A program made the position numbers and the translations under genes. DNA of 64,000 nt from JAICKM01 sp050998805. GTDB taxonomy: Bacteria; Chloroflexota; Chloroflexia; QHBQ01; JAICKM01. The stretch is taken from the NCBI GenBank assembly GCA_050998805.1, contig JBPCPV010000056.1, positions 31,141 to 95,140 on the forward strand, in the 5' to 3' direction. Of this stretch, positions 1-7,516 are shown in pieces. The first letter of the stretch is position 1. Each line of letters begins with the position of its first letter. Below the pieces are notes generated by a model. That model was not told the origin of the DNA, searched no databases, and saw nothing but the letters and a program-made list of their open reading frames with translations.

Positions 1-473
1 CGCAGATGGTCAAGATCGTCGTCCTCGGCTTCAACAAAGCGATCGTAACCCCGACCGGAGGGGGCTACACGTTCACCGATGTGACGCCGAGCAACAACTT
101 CTACGCAGTAATAGAGACAGCTGCGGCAGACGGCATCGTGAGCGGCTACAACTGCGGCACAGCGCCGGCGGGACCGTGCGACGCCCAGCACCGCCCCTGG
201 TTCTTGCCGTATGCCAACGTCACGCGCGGCCAGCTCTCCAAGATAGACGTGAACGCCGCGGGTTGGATGCTCTACAACCCGCCTGTGCCTCACTTCATTG
301 ACGTGCTGCCCGGCTCGACATTCTACACAGTGATCGAGACTGCGTTCTGCCACGGAGTGGTGAGCGGCTACTCGGACCGCACGTTCCGCCCCTTCAACAA
401 CGCGACACGGGGCCAGGTAGCCAAGATCGTCTACCTGAGCATCGTCAACCCTCCGACGAACTGCGGGGGGTAG
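1..473 (+). CDS. S-layer homology (SLH) domain protein, C-terminal part (5' end outside window)
   Basis: The reading frame is open from base 3 and ends in TAG at 471-473. About 156 residues are visible. They contain one nearly complete SLH repeat (core 'FTDVTPSNNFYAVIETA', then a Cys-containing insert and 'YANVTRGQLSKI') and a final one ('FIDVLPGSTFYTVIETA' to 'NNATRGQVAKIVYLSI'). SLH repeats anchor proteins non-covalently to secondary cell-wall polymers, so this is an exported surface protein. It is closely similar to the end of the FG-GAP/SLH protein at 25858-27747, so the two are paralogues. The ATG at base 6 is internal and not a start. The family call is secure; the N-terminal domains are unknown. 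Confidence 0.9.
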   Translation, partial: QMVKIVVLGFNKAIVTPTGGGYTFTDVTPSNNFYAVIETAAADGIVSGYNCGTAPAGPCDAQHRPWFLPYANVTRGQLSKIDVNAAGWMLYNPPVPHFIDVLPGSTFYTVIETAFCHGVVSGYSDRTFRPFNNATRGQVAKIVYLSIVNPPTNCGG

Positions 474-706
474 TGCGTAGTGCGTAATGGAGAAGCCCGG
501 TGCCCACTCTGGTATCGGGCTTTTCTGCGTGCGGAGTGCATACGGGAATCGGCGGTGGTCCGGGTGCCGCCGGGACGGCGATACGCGGGCCGTGTCTGTG
601 GGAGAGTCGCTCTGCGCTCGATGTCGTGTGGGCAGGACACCTCCCTCCCAGCGGAACTTACACCCCGTACCGCCGCCGATTCCCGTCCGCACTCCGCACT
701 CCGCAA
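474..706. other. Gene-free repeat-bearing spacer
   Basis: No convincing gene is seen. It starts with heptamers (GTGCGTA-type, 472-488) abutting the SLH stop codon. It also holds an inverted copy of the 'AGCGACTCTCCCACAGACGA' element at about 594-624 and CCGCACT/CCGCAAT heptamers at 687-707. The overlapping open frames on both strands here have no start signals and are built from these repeats. Confidence 0.6.
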
Positions 707-1005
707 TCGTCTAGGTCTTTCGGAGTATCTTTCGTCCCGAGGCCCCCAAACCCCCCCAAATCTGGCAGTAAATCGCTCTCCAAATGGATATATAAAGTGA
801 GAGGGTAAAAATAGCGCGAGATTTACGCACGAAAAAAGGAGCCGATCACCATGCACACGCCGTTCAGCACTCAAAACTCCAAAAATCCGTCGAGAGACCG
901 ATGCGCCCCCCGATCTTACCGCCTACTGCCTACTCGCAAAAAGATACTTCAGTATAAACTTCCAGGCATGACTTATCAGCCGAGGGCCGACCGCCGTGCC
1001 TGACG
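707..1005 (+). repeat. Long inverted repeat, arm A (partner 60203-60505)
   Basis: About 270-300 bp match the reverse complement of 60203-60505 with scattered substitutions and small indels. Shared landmarks in order are 'TCGTCTAGGTCTTTCGGAGT', 'ATATATAAAGTGAGAGGGTA', an AAAAAGGAGCCGATC Shine-Dalgarno-like stretch directly before an ATG, 'ACTCAAAACTCCAAAAATCC' and 'AAAAAGATACTTCAGTATAA'. The arms lie about 59 kb apart in opposite orientation. No transposase is adjacent. It could be a small non-autonomous element or a duplicated expression cassette; nothing here matches an element that I recognise. Confidence 0.85.
851..1003 (+). CDS. Possible 50-residue peptide encoded inside inverted-repeat arm A
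   Basis: ATG at 851 follows GGAG with 8-base spacing, and the frame runs 50 codons to TGA. The copy in arm B (minus strand, ATG at 60360) also has the GGAG-ATG arrangement, and its first ~45 codons align in the same frame with a net 3-base indel. Shared pieces are 'TQNSKNPS', 'DRCA' and 'KKILQY'. The substitutions do not favour third positions, and the frame overlaps heptamer-like DNA (ACTCAAA, TACCGCC), so it may be fortuitous. In arm B the frame runs on antisense to a glycosyltransferase gene. No function can be proposed. Confidence 0.25.
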   Translation: MHTPFSTQNSKNPSRDRCAPRSYRLLPTRKKILQYKLPGMTYQPRADRRA

Positions 1006-1059
1006 CGACCACTCAAAGCTGCTCGGTTTCTCATAATCGCTGGTAAGCCATCCCGCCGC

Positions 1060-1407
1060 CTACCGGCGGAGACGGCGGAGCGCCGCGCCTAGCAGTAGGA
1101 CGCCGAGCGCGCCGAGGGCTGCCGCCCAGATCAGTTCGCCGCGCAGGGCGGGCGGGTGGCCTGAGGTGGACAGGGGCGCGGCGACGGACGAGGCGAACAG
1201 GAGCGCGGCGAGCGCGAGGCAGAGAGCGCCGAGCAGGGCGTAGAGGGCGGTGAGCAGTAGCTCGTTGCCGCGGCCCCGCGTCGGGCGAGATGCGCGGGTG
1301 CGGCGGCGGAGGCCGCGGCCGAGCGCGGCCCAGCGTGGGCCGGTGGAGAAGAGGCCGCCTGCACCGGCCTGCCCGCGTTTCGCCCGGCGTCGCGCCCTGC
1401 GGTTCAT
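1060..1407 (-). CDS. Small membrane protein, function unknown
   Basis: 115 residues. The first ~45 are very basic (MNRRARRRAKRG and an Arg-rich run) and probably cytoplasmic. Two hydrophobic segments follow, near residues 50-73 and 90-110, separated by a short loop. The ATG overlaps the stop of the preceding gene by 4 bases (ATGA), which suggests translational coupling. It is the last gene of the six-gene minus-strand operon starting at 8917. I do not recognise a family. Location in the cytoplasmic membrane is inferred from hydrophobicity only. Confidence 0.6.
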   Translation of the reverse strand: MNRRARRRAKRGQAGAGGLFSTGPRWAALGRGLRRRTRASRPTRGRGNELLLTALYALLGALCLALAALLFASSVAAPLSTSGHPPALRGELIWAAALGALGVLLLGAALRRLRR

Positions 1408-3269
1408 TTGTCGGGGGTGATCGCCGTGAAGTAGCGCCGCACCATGTCCTTCATGCCGGCGGGGATGTAGGTCGTGTCGAGATTCTTCTGGGCGGCGCTG
1501 TTATAACTGCCGAAGACCTGTTGGTACGGCACCTGCGCCGAGCCGGTCGAGGCACCGCCGTTCACGGCGGTGACGCCGGTTTCGCCGGTGTTTTGGCGGG
1601 CGGTGAGGCCGACAGGGGTGCCTTGTGCGTTGAGCGTGCTCGGCGGCACGGCCACTGGCTCGGTGTGCTGGTTGCCGGCCTGGCTGCCGCCGACACCCGC
1701 GCCCTGATTGCCCGACGGCCCCTGGCCCTGTCCTTGCCCCTGTCCCTGGCCGGACATCTGCCCCTGCCCCTGCCCCTGGCCGGGGACGAGCACCGGTGTG
1801 CCCTGGCCCGGGGTGCCGGGTGTGCCGAGGGCAACCGGCGTGCCGAGCGCAAGGGGAGTGCCCCCGGCAATCGGCGTGCCGGCGATGGGTGTGGTCCCGG
1901 CGAGGGCGGTGGCCTCGGCGCTCTGCTGCGCGGCGTCGAGCGTCGGCAGCGGGGTGGCCCCGGCGAGGGCGGTGGCGTCGGCGCTCTGCTGCGCGGCGTC
2001 GAGCGTGGGGCCGGGGGTGCCCGATGACGCCTGTTGCCCGGCGTCGGCGACGTTGTTCTTGCTCGACTGGATCTGGCTCAACGCCTGGTTGAGTTGCTGT
2101 TGGGTCGTCAGGTTCTGTCCGGTCTTGTCCACCTGGTCGGCGAGGCCGGCTAGCGCGGTCTGTGCGGCCTGGGTGTCGCTGCTCTGTAGCGCACGGGAGG
2201 CGTCCTCCAGCCGGCGGGCGAGCGCGGGGTCGTTCGCGGCGGCGTCGTTCGCGGCTTTGTCTAGAGCCTGCGCCATCGCCTGGCGCTGCTCTGGGGATAG
2301 CTTGGAGGCATCTGCGGCGGCCTTCTTGAGGGCGTCTGCGGCCGCCTTCGTGTCGTCGCGTTTGAGAGCGGCGGCGGCGTCGTGGAGCGGCCCGTTCTGC
2401 TCGCCGAGCGCGCTGCTCATCGCGTCGAGGGCCGCCTGCTCGGCTGGGGCCTGGGCGTCCACCTGCTGCTGTAGCGCGGCCTCCGCCTGGGAGAGGCGCG
2501 CCACTGCCTGGTCGCGGTTCAGGTCGCTGGCTTGGAGGTCGTGGTGCAGCTGGTCGAGTTCGGCGAGCAGCTGTTGGCGGGCGGAGTCTTGTGCGCCGGG
2601 CCGGGCCGCGAGGTCTTTGCGAAGCTGGTCTATCTTGTCGGCCTCTGCCTGCTGCTGCTTGTGGGTCGCCGCCTGCTGGTCCCAGTAGCCCTGGAGCGGG
2701 TTCGGCGCGAGCAGCGCAGCGCCGAAGAGCAGAGCGAGCAGGAGCGGCGGCACGAGAGAGAGGCGCGACGGCCAAAGCCCCGCGCGGGACGGCAGCCCCG
2801 GCAGCGCGGCGGCAAGGCTCCGCTCGGCATCCGTGAGCTGTGCGGCGAGCAGTTCGGGACGGCGGGTAGGGAGGCTTTCGTGGAGCGCGACGGCGGTGGC
2901 AACCTTTTCGTCGAGGCCGAGGAGGGCGTCGGCCTGGCGGGCTGTGGCGATGGGCGGGCGGGGGCGGGCGAACGCGACGCCTGCGCGGACCAGCAGGGCC
3001 AGCCCCACCAGCGCGAGCGCGAGGAGGGCGACGCCTTCCGGCGGCAGGAGCGGGCCTGCCCTCGCGGCGAGCGCGGGCACCACCGCGAGGGCAAGCCCGA
3101 CCGCCAGGGCCGTCGGCAGGCCGCGAACAGCCTCCACAAGCCTCAGCCTGCGCTCGACCGCCGAGAGTGAGCGCAGCAGCCCGTTGTAGGATTGCGGATT
3201 GCGGATTGCGGATTGCGGATTAGGAGTACGGGGCCACCGGGACGGCGGTACGGGGCGTAAAGGGGGCAC
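1404..3269 (-). CDS. Membrane-anchored coiled-coil protein (DUF4175-like organisation)
   Basis: 621 residues from a GTG that overlaps the upstream stop by one base (TAGTG). Two hydrophobic segments lie near residues 50-90 and a third near 170-190. They are followed by a long Gln/Ala/Asp-rich coiled-coil region (about 200-420) and a low-complexity Gly/Gln/Thr/Pro region ('GQGQGQGQMSGQGQGQGQ'). The C-terminus is short and ordered-looking ('YIPAGMKDMVRRYFTAITP'). This resembles DUF4175-type proteins found beside ABC exporters and DUF58/MoxR loci, but the assignment is tentative. Residues ~15-28 ('NPQSAIRNPQS') are encoded by GCGGATT heptamers. No alternative start occurs between the repeat and the first membrane segment. 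Confidence 0.7.
   Translation of the reverse strand: MPPLRPVPPSRWPRTPNPQSAIRNPQSYNGLLRSLSAVERRLRLVEAVRGLPTALAVGLALAVVPALAARAGPLLPPEGVALLALALVGLALLVRAGVAFARPRPPIATARQADALLGLDEKVATAVALHESLPTRRPELLAAQLTDAERSLAAALPGLPSRAGLWPSRLSLVPPLLLALLFGAALLAPNPLQGYWDQQAATHKQQQAEADKIDQLRKDLAARPGAQDSARQQLLAELDQLHHDLQASDLNRDQAVARLSQAEAALQQQVDAQAPAEQAALDAMSSALGEQNGPLHDAAAALKRDDTKAAADALKKAAADASKLSPEQRQAMAQALDKAANDAAANDPALARRLEDASRALQSSDTQAAQTALAGLADQVDKTGQNLTTQQQLNQALSQIQSSKNNVADAGQQASSGTPGPTLDAAQQSADATALAGATPLPTLDAAQQSAEATALAGTTPIAGTPIAGGTPLALGTPVALGTPGTPGQGTPVLVPGQGQGQGQMSGQGQGQGQGQGPSGNQGAGVGGSQAGNQHTEPVAVPPSTLNAQGTPVGLTARQNTGETGVTAVNGGASTGSAQVPYQQVFGSYNSAAQKNLDTTYIPAGMKDMVRRYFTAITPDK
3188..3222. repeat. GCGGATT heptamer array inside a coding N-terminus
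   Basis: About four to five tandem copies of the 7-base unit GCGGATT. They lie within the first 30 codons of the coiled-coil membrane protein and are read in frame as a repeating NPQSAIR peptide. The same unit occurs at 62228-62270. Confidence 0.9.
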
Positions 3270-4351
3270 TAGAACTCCTCCTCATCTGCGGGGGCTATGA
3301 CGGTGGGCGGGGCGGCGTCTGCGGAGGCGATGACGATGGGAGGGGCCGAGTATGCAGGGGCGACGACGGCGGGCGGTGACGCCTCCACGGAACCGGCTTG
3401 CGGCGCAGCGACCGGGTAGCCGACCGGCTGCGTCGGCCACGTCCGGCGCACGGGCGGGAGGATACGGACAGCCACCGCCAGGAAGAGTGCGCTGCCGAGG
3501 AGCGAGAGGAGGCAGCAAGCGAACCAGGGCTGGATCACAAAGATCGTGCGGCCGTTGATGATGCCGGAGTCTGTGTAGAAAAACAACGACTTGCCGGCGC
3601 TGAGGAATTGCTGGCTGACGCCCATCGCGGTTATCGGGTCGGAGGAGATCACGAAGCCGGTGGCGTAGAGGGAGACGACCGGGTGCTGGGCTGTGAACGA
3701 GATGCCGCCTGGGTTACTCGACAGTAGGCCGACCACGATCAGCAGGAACGGCAGGCCCGCCAAGATCGCCAGCAGTGTGCCGTAGGACAGCACGGTGGCC
3801 GTGGCGGTGCTTTTCATCATGCTCGACCAGAAGATGCCGATGCTGCCGTAAAGCAGCGCGGTACAGAACAACACGACGACCGAGCCGGCGATCTCCTCCG
3901 GCGCGACCCCGCCGATCATGAAGGCGATGCTTTGCAGAGGCAGCACGGCCAGGATCAGCAGCAGCAGGAAAGCGAGCGCGGAGCCGAGCTTGCCGAGGAT
4001 GATCGAGCGGGGCTTGAGCAGCGTAGTCATCAGCAGGTCGAAGGTCTGACGCTCGCGCTCGCCCGCGATGCCTGCGGCGGTGAGCGCGGGGGCGAGGAAC
4101 ATGACGAGCAGCGTCTCGAAGACGACAATCGAATCGAGCAGCCCACGCCCGACCTGCTGGTTATAGCCGCCGCCGAAGCTCGTGGTTTCGTAGGTCACAC
4201 CGTAGACCAGTATGGCGAAGCCGACCAGTAGCAGCAGGTAGACCGTGAGCAAGATCGCCGTCCGCCCGCTACGCATCCGCCCCCGGAGCTCCTTGCGGAT
4301 CATCGGGTTCGCCTGTATCGCGCGGCTGAGGCGGGCGGGCAAGCTGCTCAT
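3269..4351 (-). CDS. ABC-2 type transporter permease
   Basis: 360 residues with about six to seven hydrophobic segments: near 30-55, ~100, 125-150, 155-175, 185-215 and 275-300. It starts with a short basic N-terminus ('IQANPMIRKELRGRMRSGRT') typical of ABC-2 permeases related to the NatB/YhaP group. The C-terminal ~60 residues are an Ala/Pro-rich tail. Its ATG overlaps the stop of the ATPase gene by 4 bases, and its own stop overlaps the next start, so the exporter is part of a translationally coupled operon. The substrate cannot be read from sequence. The partner ATPase is encoded at 4348-5349. Confidence 0.88.
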   Translation of the reverse strand: MSSLPARLSRAIQANPMIRKELRGRMRSGRTAILLTVYLLLLVGFAILVYGVTYETTSFGGGYNQQVGRGLLDSIVVFETLLVMFLAPALTAAGIAGERERQTFDLLMTTLLKPRSIILGKLGSALAFLLLLILAVLPLQSIAFMIGGVAPEEIAGSVVVLFCTALLYGSIGIFWSSMMKSTATATVLSYGTLLAILAGLPFLLIVVGLLSSNPGGISFTAQHPVVSLYATGFVISSDPITAMGVSQQFLSAGKSLFFYTDSGIINGRTIFVIQPWFACCLLSLLGSALFLAVAVRILPPVRRTWPTQPVGYPVAAPQAGSVEASPPAVVAPAYSAPPIVIASADAAPPTVIAPADEEEF

Positions 4352-5349
4352 TGGACAAGCCCCCGTGTCGTGCGTAGGAAGATGTCTTCGAGGTCGCTGA
4401 CTTCTTCGTGGAAGCTGTAGACGGGGATCTCGTTGCGGACCATCGTCGTCAGCAGCGCGCCCATCAGCTGTTCGTCGCCCATCAGCCGCACGCGGATTGT
4501 GCCCGCGCCATCGGGGATCGGTTCCTGCGGGGCTTCCGCCGCGGTGGGCGGCTGCTGCTGTACCCCATTGGGCACCCAGGTCACGTCCTGCACGCCCGGC
4601 AGGGTTTGCAGCAGCTCCATCCCGCGCAGCCCGCGCGCCAGCACGCGCACCTGGATGACGCGGCTCGGCTGCATACGCCGCATGATCTCGTCAATCGAGC
4701 CGCTGACCAGCAGCTTGCCGCGCTCCACGATCCCGACGTGCGTGCAGACCTCGGCTAGCTCGGTCAGGATGTGCGACGAGATCAGGATCGTCTTGCCGAG
4801 CTGCCGCAGCTCTTTGAGCAGCTCGCGGAGTTCGATCCGCGCGCGCGGGTCGAGGCCCGATGCTGGCTCGTCGAGGATCAGCAGCGCGGGGTCGTGGACG
4901 AGGGTGCGGGCGAGGCCGAGGCGCTGCTTCATGCCGCGCGATAGCTCGTCCACGTAGTTCTCCCGCTTGCCGGTCAGGTCCACGAGGGTCAGCAGGTCGG
5001 TGATCATTGCCGTCCGGCCCGCTGTCGGCACGCCGTAGGCCCCGGCGAAGAAGTCGAGGTACTCCCAGACGCGCATATCGTTGTAGACGCCGAAGAAGTC
5101 GGGCATATAGCCGATCTGCTTACGCACGTCGTCGGGCCGCTTCGAGATCCGCGCTCCCCCGATCCAGGCTTCGCCGACGGTCGGGGCGAGCAGGGTGGAG
5201 AGGATACGCATCGTCGTCGTCTTGCCTGCGCCGTTCGGCCCGATGAAGCCGAAGACCGACCCCTGCTCGATGTCGAGCGAGAGGTCGTCGAGCGCGGTGA
5301 AGCTGCCGTACCGCTTAGTCAGATTGCGGATACTCACGATGGCGCTCAT
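4348..5349 (-). CDS. ABC transporter ATP-binding protein
   Basis: 333 residues, taking the ATG at 5349 ('MSAIVSIRNLTKRYG'). An in-frame extension upstream is Arg-rich shadow sequence. Walker A GPNGAGKT is at 37-44, the signature LSRGM at 136-140, Walker B LLILDEP at 156-162 and the switch His at 193. A C-terminal domain of ~110 residues follows the ATPase core, as in exporters of the CcmA/NatA type. The ATGA overlap with the upstream gene (5346-5349) and the overlap with the permease indicate one transcript. It powers export by the permease at 3269-4351. Confidence 0.93.
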   Translation of the reverse strand: MSAIVSIRNLTKRYGSFTALDDLSLDIEQGSVFGFIGPNGAGKTTTMRILSTLLAPTVGEAWIGGARISKRPDDVRKQIGYMPDFFGVYNDMRVWEYLDFFAGAYGVPTAGRTAMITDLLTLVDLTGKRENYVDELSRGMKQRLGLARTLVHDPALLILDEPASGLDPRARIELRELLKELRQLGKTILISSHILTELAEVCTHVGIVERGKLLVSGSIDEIMRRMQPSRVIQVRVLARGLRGMELLQTLPGVQDVTWVPNGVQQQPPTAAEAPQEPIPDGAGTIRVRLMGDEQLMGALLTTMVRNEIPVYSFHEEVSDLEDIFLRTTRGLVQ

Positions 5350-7484
5350 TTGGGCGCGGTCCCTTTCAGGCCCACCGGGATGTCGCTCGTGACGAGCACC
5401 AGGTCGTCGCGCACCGGGTTCTGGCCGTCCACGCTCAGGTCGAGCGGCGTGCCTGCGGCCCAGCCGATAACCCATGCGTTCGGCCTGGCCTGCGACAGGC
5501 GCAGGCCGGTGTGTGCGGAGAGGACGAGTGCGGCGCGGCGTCGGGCGGCCCGATCTGCGGGGCTATTCTGCGGCGGGTAGCTCTGGAGAGGCACGCCGGG
5601 CACAAGCCGCCCGATCACGCTCTCGAGGTTCGTATCGCTGCTCACCGCCCCGTTGTCGCGGACGCGGACCGTGGCGACCTGTCCGTGCGCCAGGGTGCCC
5701 ACGATCTGCACTTCGTCTCCGTAGACCACAGCCACGCTCTGTAAATCGGTCTTGCCCTGGTTGGCGATGACCCCGGTGATATATGAGTTGTCGGTCTGGA
5801 GGGTCGCCGAGTAGGGGTCTGCGTAGGGCAGGGTCGTCTCCGCCATGAAGCCGCGCAGCGACCAGGTGTCAACATGCAGGTCGCCCACGCTGCTCGGACG
5901 GCCCTCGTATATCGTGGGCCGGCTGCCGCCGCCCACGCCCCTGTTGTACGGCCCCGATGCGCTGACCTCGGCTACCTCCGCGTCGCCCCCGAACTGCATG
6001 TTATACGTGTGGCGGTCGGGGGAGAACAGCCCCACGAAGCTCGACACCCCCGCGACCGGCGAGCCTGGGTATGTCCGCACGACCGTCGCCGTGGTGAGGC
6101 GGACCTGGCTGCCCTTGCTGTTGTAGCCGACTATGTAGGCGAGGACGACGAAGGCGAGGATGATCGCGGGGATCGTCAGCCAGGCTAGCTCGCTATGCCG
6201 GCGGCGGCGCAGCAGCGCGTAGTTGATCGGCCCGACGATCAGCACATACAGGAACAGGAAGCCGCCGACAAGCCCGATAGACGGCAGCTGGAGCGACGGC
6301 AGGTCGAACGGGCTGAGGTCGGCAAGGGCGTAGTATGCGCTCGAGTAGCCGCCTGCGGAGACGGGGTTGAGGTAGTTCCCGTTGCGGCGTTGCGCGCCCT
6401 CCGAGAAGACGACATCGTGGCCCAGAAATATGCGCCGCCAGAAGTCCTCGGCGTGGCTCCACGTCTGTAGTGGGGGCAACGAGGGGTCGAGTGCCAGCGC
6501 GAAGACTTCGCCGCTGCCGAGCACGCGGTGCGCCAGGAGCGGCGCGCCCGCCGGACCGGCCAATGCCTCAGCGCCGGTTTCGGGCCGGAGGCTGAAGCCG
6601 CTCACGAGGGCGTTGCCGGCCTGCGGCGCGGTCACCCCGGCGTATTTGCCGAGGTCGCCGAGGTCGCCGGCAGGGCCGCCGCCTGTTATGGTGACGGGGA
6701 GCAAGTCGGCGAGTCCGGAGCTTGTGGCCTGGGCCGTCGGCCCACCGGCGACCACGAGCGCGCCGCCGTTCAGAACCCAGCCGGCGACAGCCTGGCGGGC
6801 TTCGGGACTCAGCTTGCCGGTGTCTGTGCCCGCGAAGACCAGCCCGTCGAGCGCGCCAAGCGCGGGCGCGCTCTCCGGCAGATCCTCCGGGGAGAGATGG
6901 GCGACGACCGCCGCTCCGGCTCCCGACCCGCCGAGCGACACGCCGGAGAGGCCGTTCAGGAGTTCGGGGCTATCGCTGACCACGCCGAGCAGGAAGCCGT
7001 CGGCCATCGGGTCAATCGCACTCTTCTGCTCGGCGATGACCGTGCCGGCCTGCAAGAGGCGGACGGAGATCTGATGCTCATAGGAGGTGGTGTAAGTGTA
7101 GAGCGTGACGACCTTGCGCGACGGGTTGGGCAGAGAGACGCGCTTGGTGTATGTGGCCGCAGGTCGGCCCCCGACTGAGAGGGCGTCCACCTGCACCTCG
7201 ACATCGAGCGATGGCCCGGTGTTGCTCAAGGTCACCTGCACCGGCAGCCACTCGCCGATCTTGTAGTGGCCGCCGTATCCGGCTTTGACCGACATAGCCA
7301 GCCCCGACGATTGCGGAGTGCGTATTGCGGAGTGCGGAGTGCTCCCCATTGTCATTCTGAGCGCAGCGAAGAATCTCGGCTGATAGCTGACGGCTGCGTG
7401 GATGGGCGTTGCGGCGGCCAGGAGGGAGATCAGCACCAGGAGGCCTGCGGCGCAGACGCGAAGCGGGCGCAATCCACACCCCAC
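5346..7484 (-). CDS. Large exported membrane protein with GATase1-like/DUF4350-like ectodomain
   Basis: About 712 residues. The start is uncertain: GTG 7484, TTG 7472 and GTG 7523 are possible, and a much longer open frame upstream is antisense shadow. A signal peptide ('LRVCAAGLLVLISLLAAA' ending near TPIHA) is followed by a repeat-encoded insert, then 'AGYGGHYKIGEWLPVQVTLS', a beta-rich extracytoplasmic region. A Rossmann-like part comes next ('LDGLVFAGTDTG', 'WVLNGGALVVAGG'). Two membrane helices lie about 60% along ('GFLFLYVLIVGPINYALL' and 'TIPAIILAFVVLAYIVG'), with another outside domain after them. Such proteins sit next to ABC-2 exporters; the role is unknown. It overlaps the downstream ATPase start by 4 bases. 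Confidence 0.75.
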   Translation of the reverse strand: MGCGLRPLRVCAAGLLVLISLLAAATPIHAAVSYQPRFFAALRMTMGSTPHSAIRTPQSSGLAMSVKAGYGGHYKIGEWLPVQVTLSNTGPSLDVEVQVDALSVGGRPAATYTKRVSLPNPSRKVVTLYTYTTSYEHQISVRLLQAGTVIAEQKSAIDPMADGFLLGVVSDSPELLNGLSGVSLGGSGAGAAVVAHLSPEDLPESAPALGALDGLVFAGTDTGKLSPEARQAVAGWVLNGGALVVAGGPTAQATSSGLADLLPVTITGGGPAGDLGDLGKYAGVTAPQAGNALVSGFSLRPETGAEALAGPAGAPLLAHRVLGSGEVFALALDPSLPPLQTWSHAEDFWRRIFLGHDVVFSEGAQRRNGNYLNPVSAGGYSSAYYALADLSPFDLPSLQLPSIGLVGGFLFLYVLIVGPINYALLRRRRHSELAWLTIPAIILAFVVLAYIVGYNSKGSQVRLTTATVVRTYPGSPVAGVSSFVGLFSPDRHTYNMQFGGDAEVAEVSASGPYNRGVGGGSRPTIYEGRPSSVGDLHVDTWSLRGFMAETTLPYADPYSATLQTDNSYITGVIANQGKTDLQSVAVVYGDEVQIVGTLAHGQVATVRVRDNGAVSSDTNLESVIGRLVPGVPLQSYPPQNSPADRAARRRAALVLSAHTGLRLSQARPNAWVIGWAAGTPLDLSVDGQNPVRDDLVLVTSDIPVGLKGTAPK
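7309..7380. repeat. Composite insert: GCGGAGT heptamers plus 'ATTCTTCGCTGCGCTCAGAA' element, in frame
   Basis: 7309-7343 holds GCGGAGT/GCGTATT heptamers. 7349-7380 holds a copy (on the minus strand) of a dispersed ~30-bp element with core 'ATTCTTCGCTGCGCTCAGAA'. Other copies are at 17341-17372, 54339-54369 and 63141-63172. Both pieces lie exactly between the signal peptide and the mature part of the membrane protein, and are translated in frame ('PRFFAALRMT', then 'HSAIRTPQSS'). Confidence 0.9.
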
Positions 7485-7516
7485 ACTCCGCGCTCCGCGC
7501 TCCGCAATCGCTCGGC

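Noticed and set aside
431..874. 147-codon minus-strand frame and overlapping plus-strand frames in the spacer after the SLH gene
   Set aside because: They are assembled from dispersed repeats and heptamers, with no start signals and no family resemblance.
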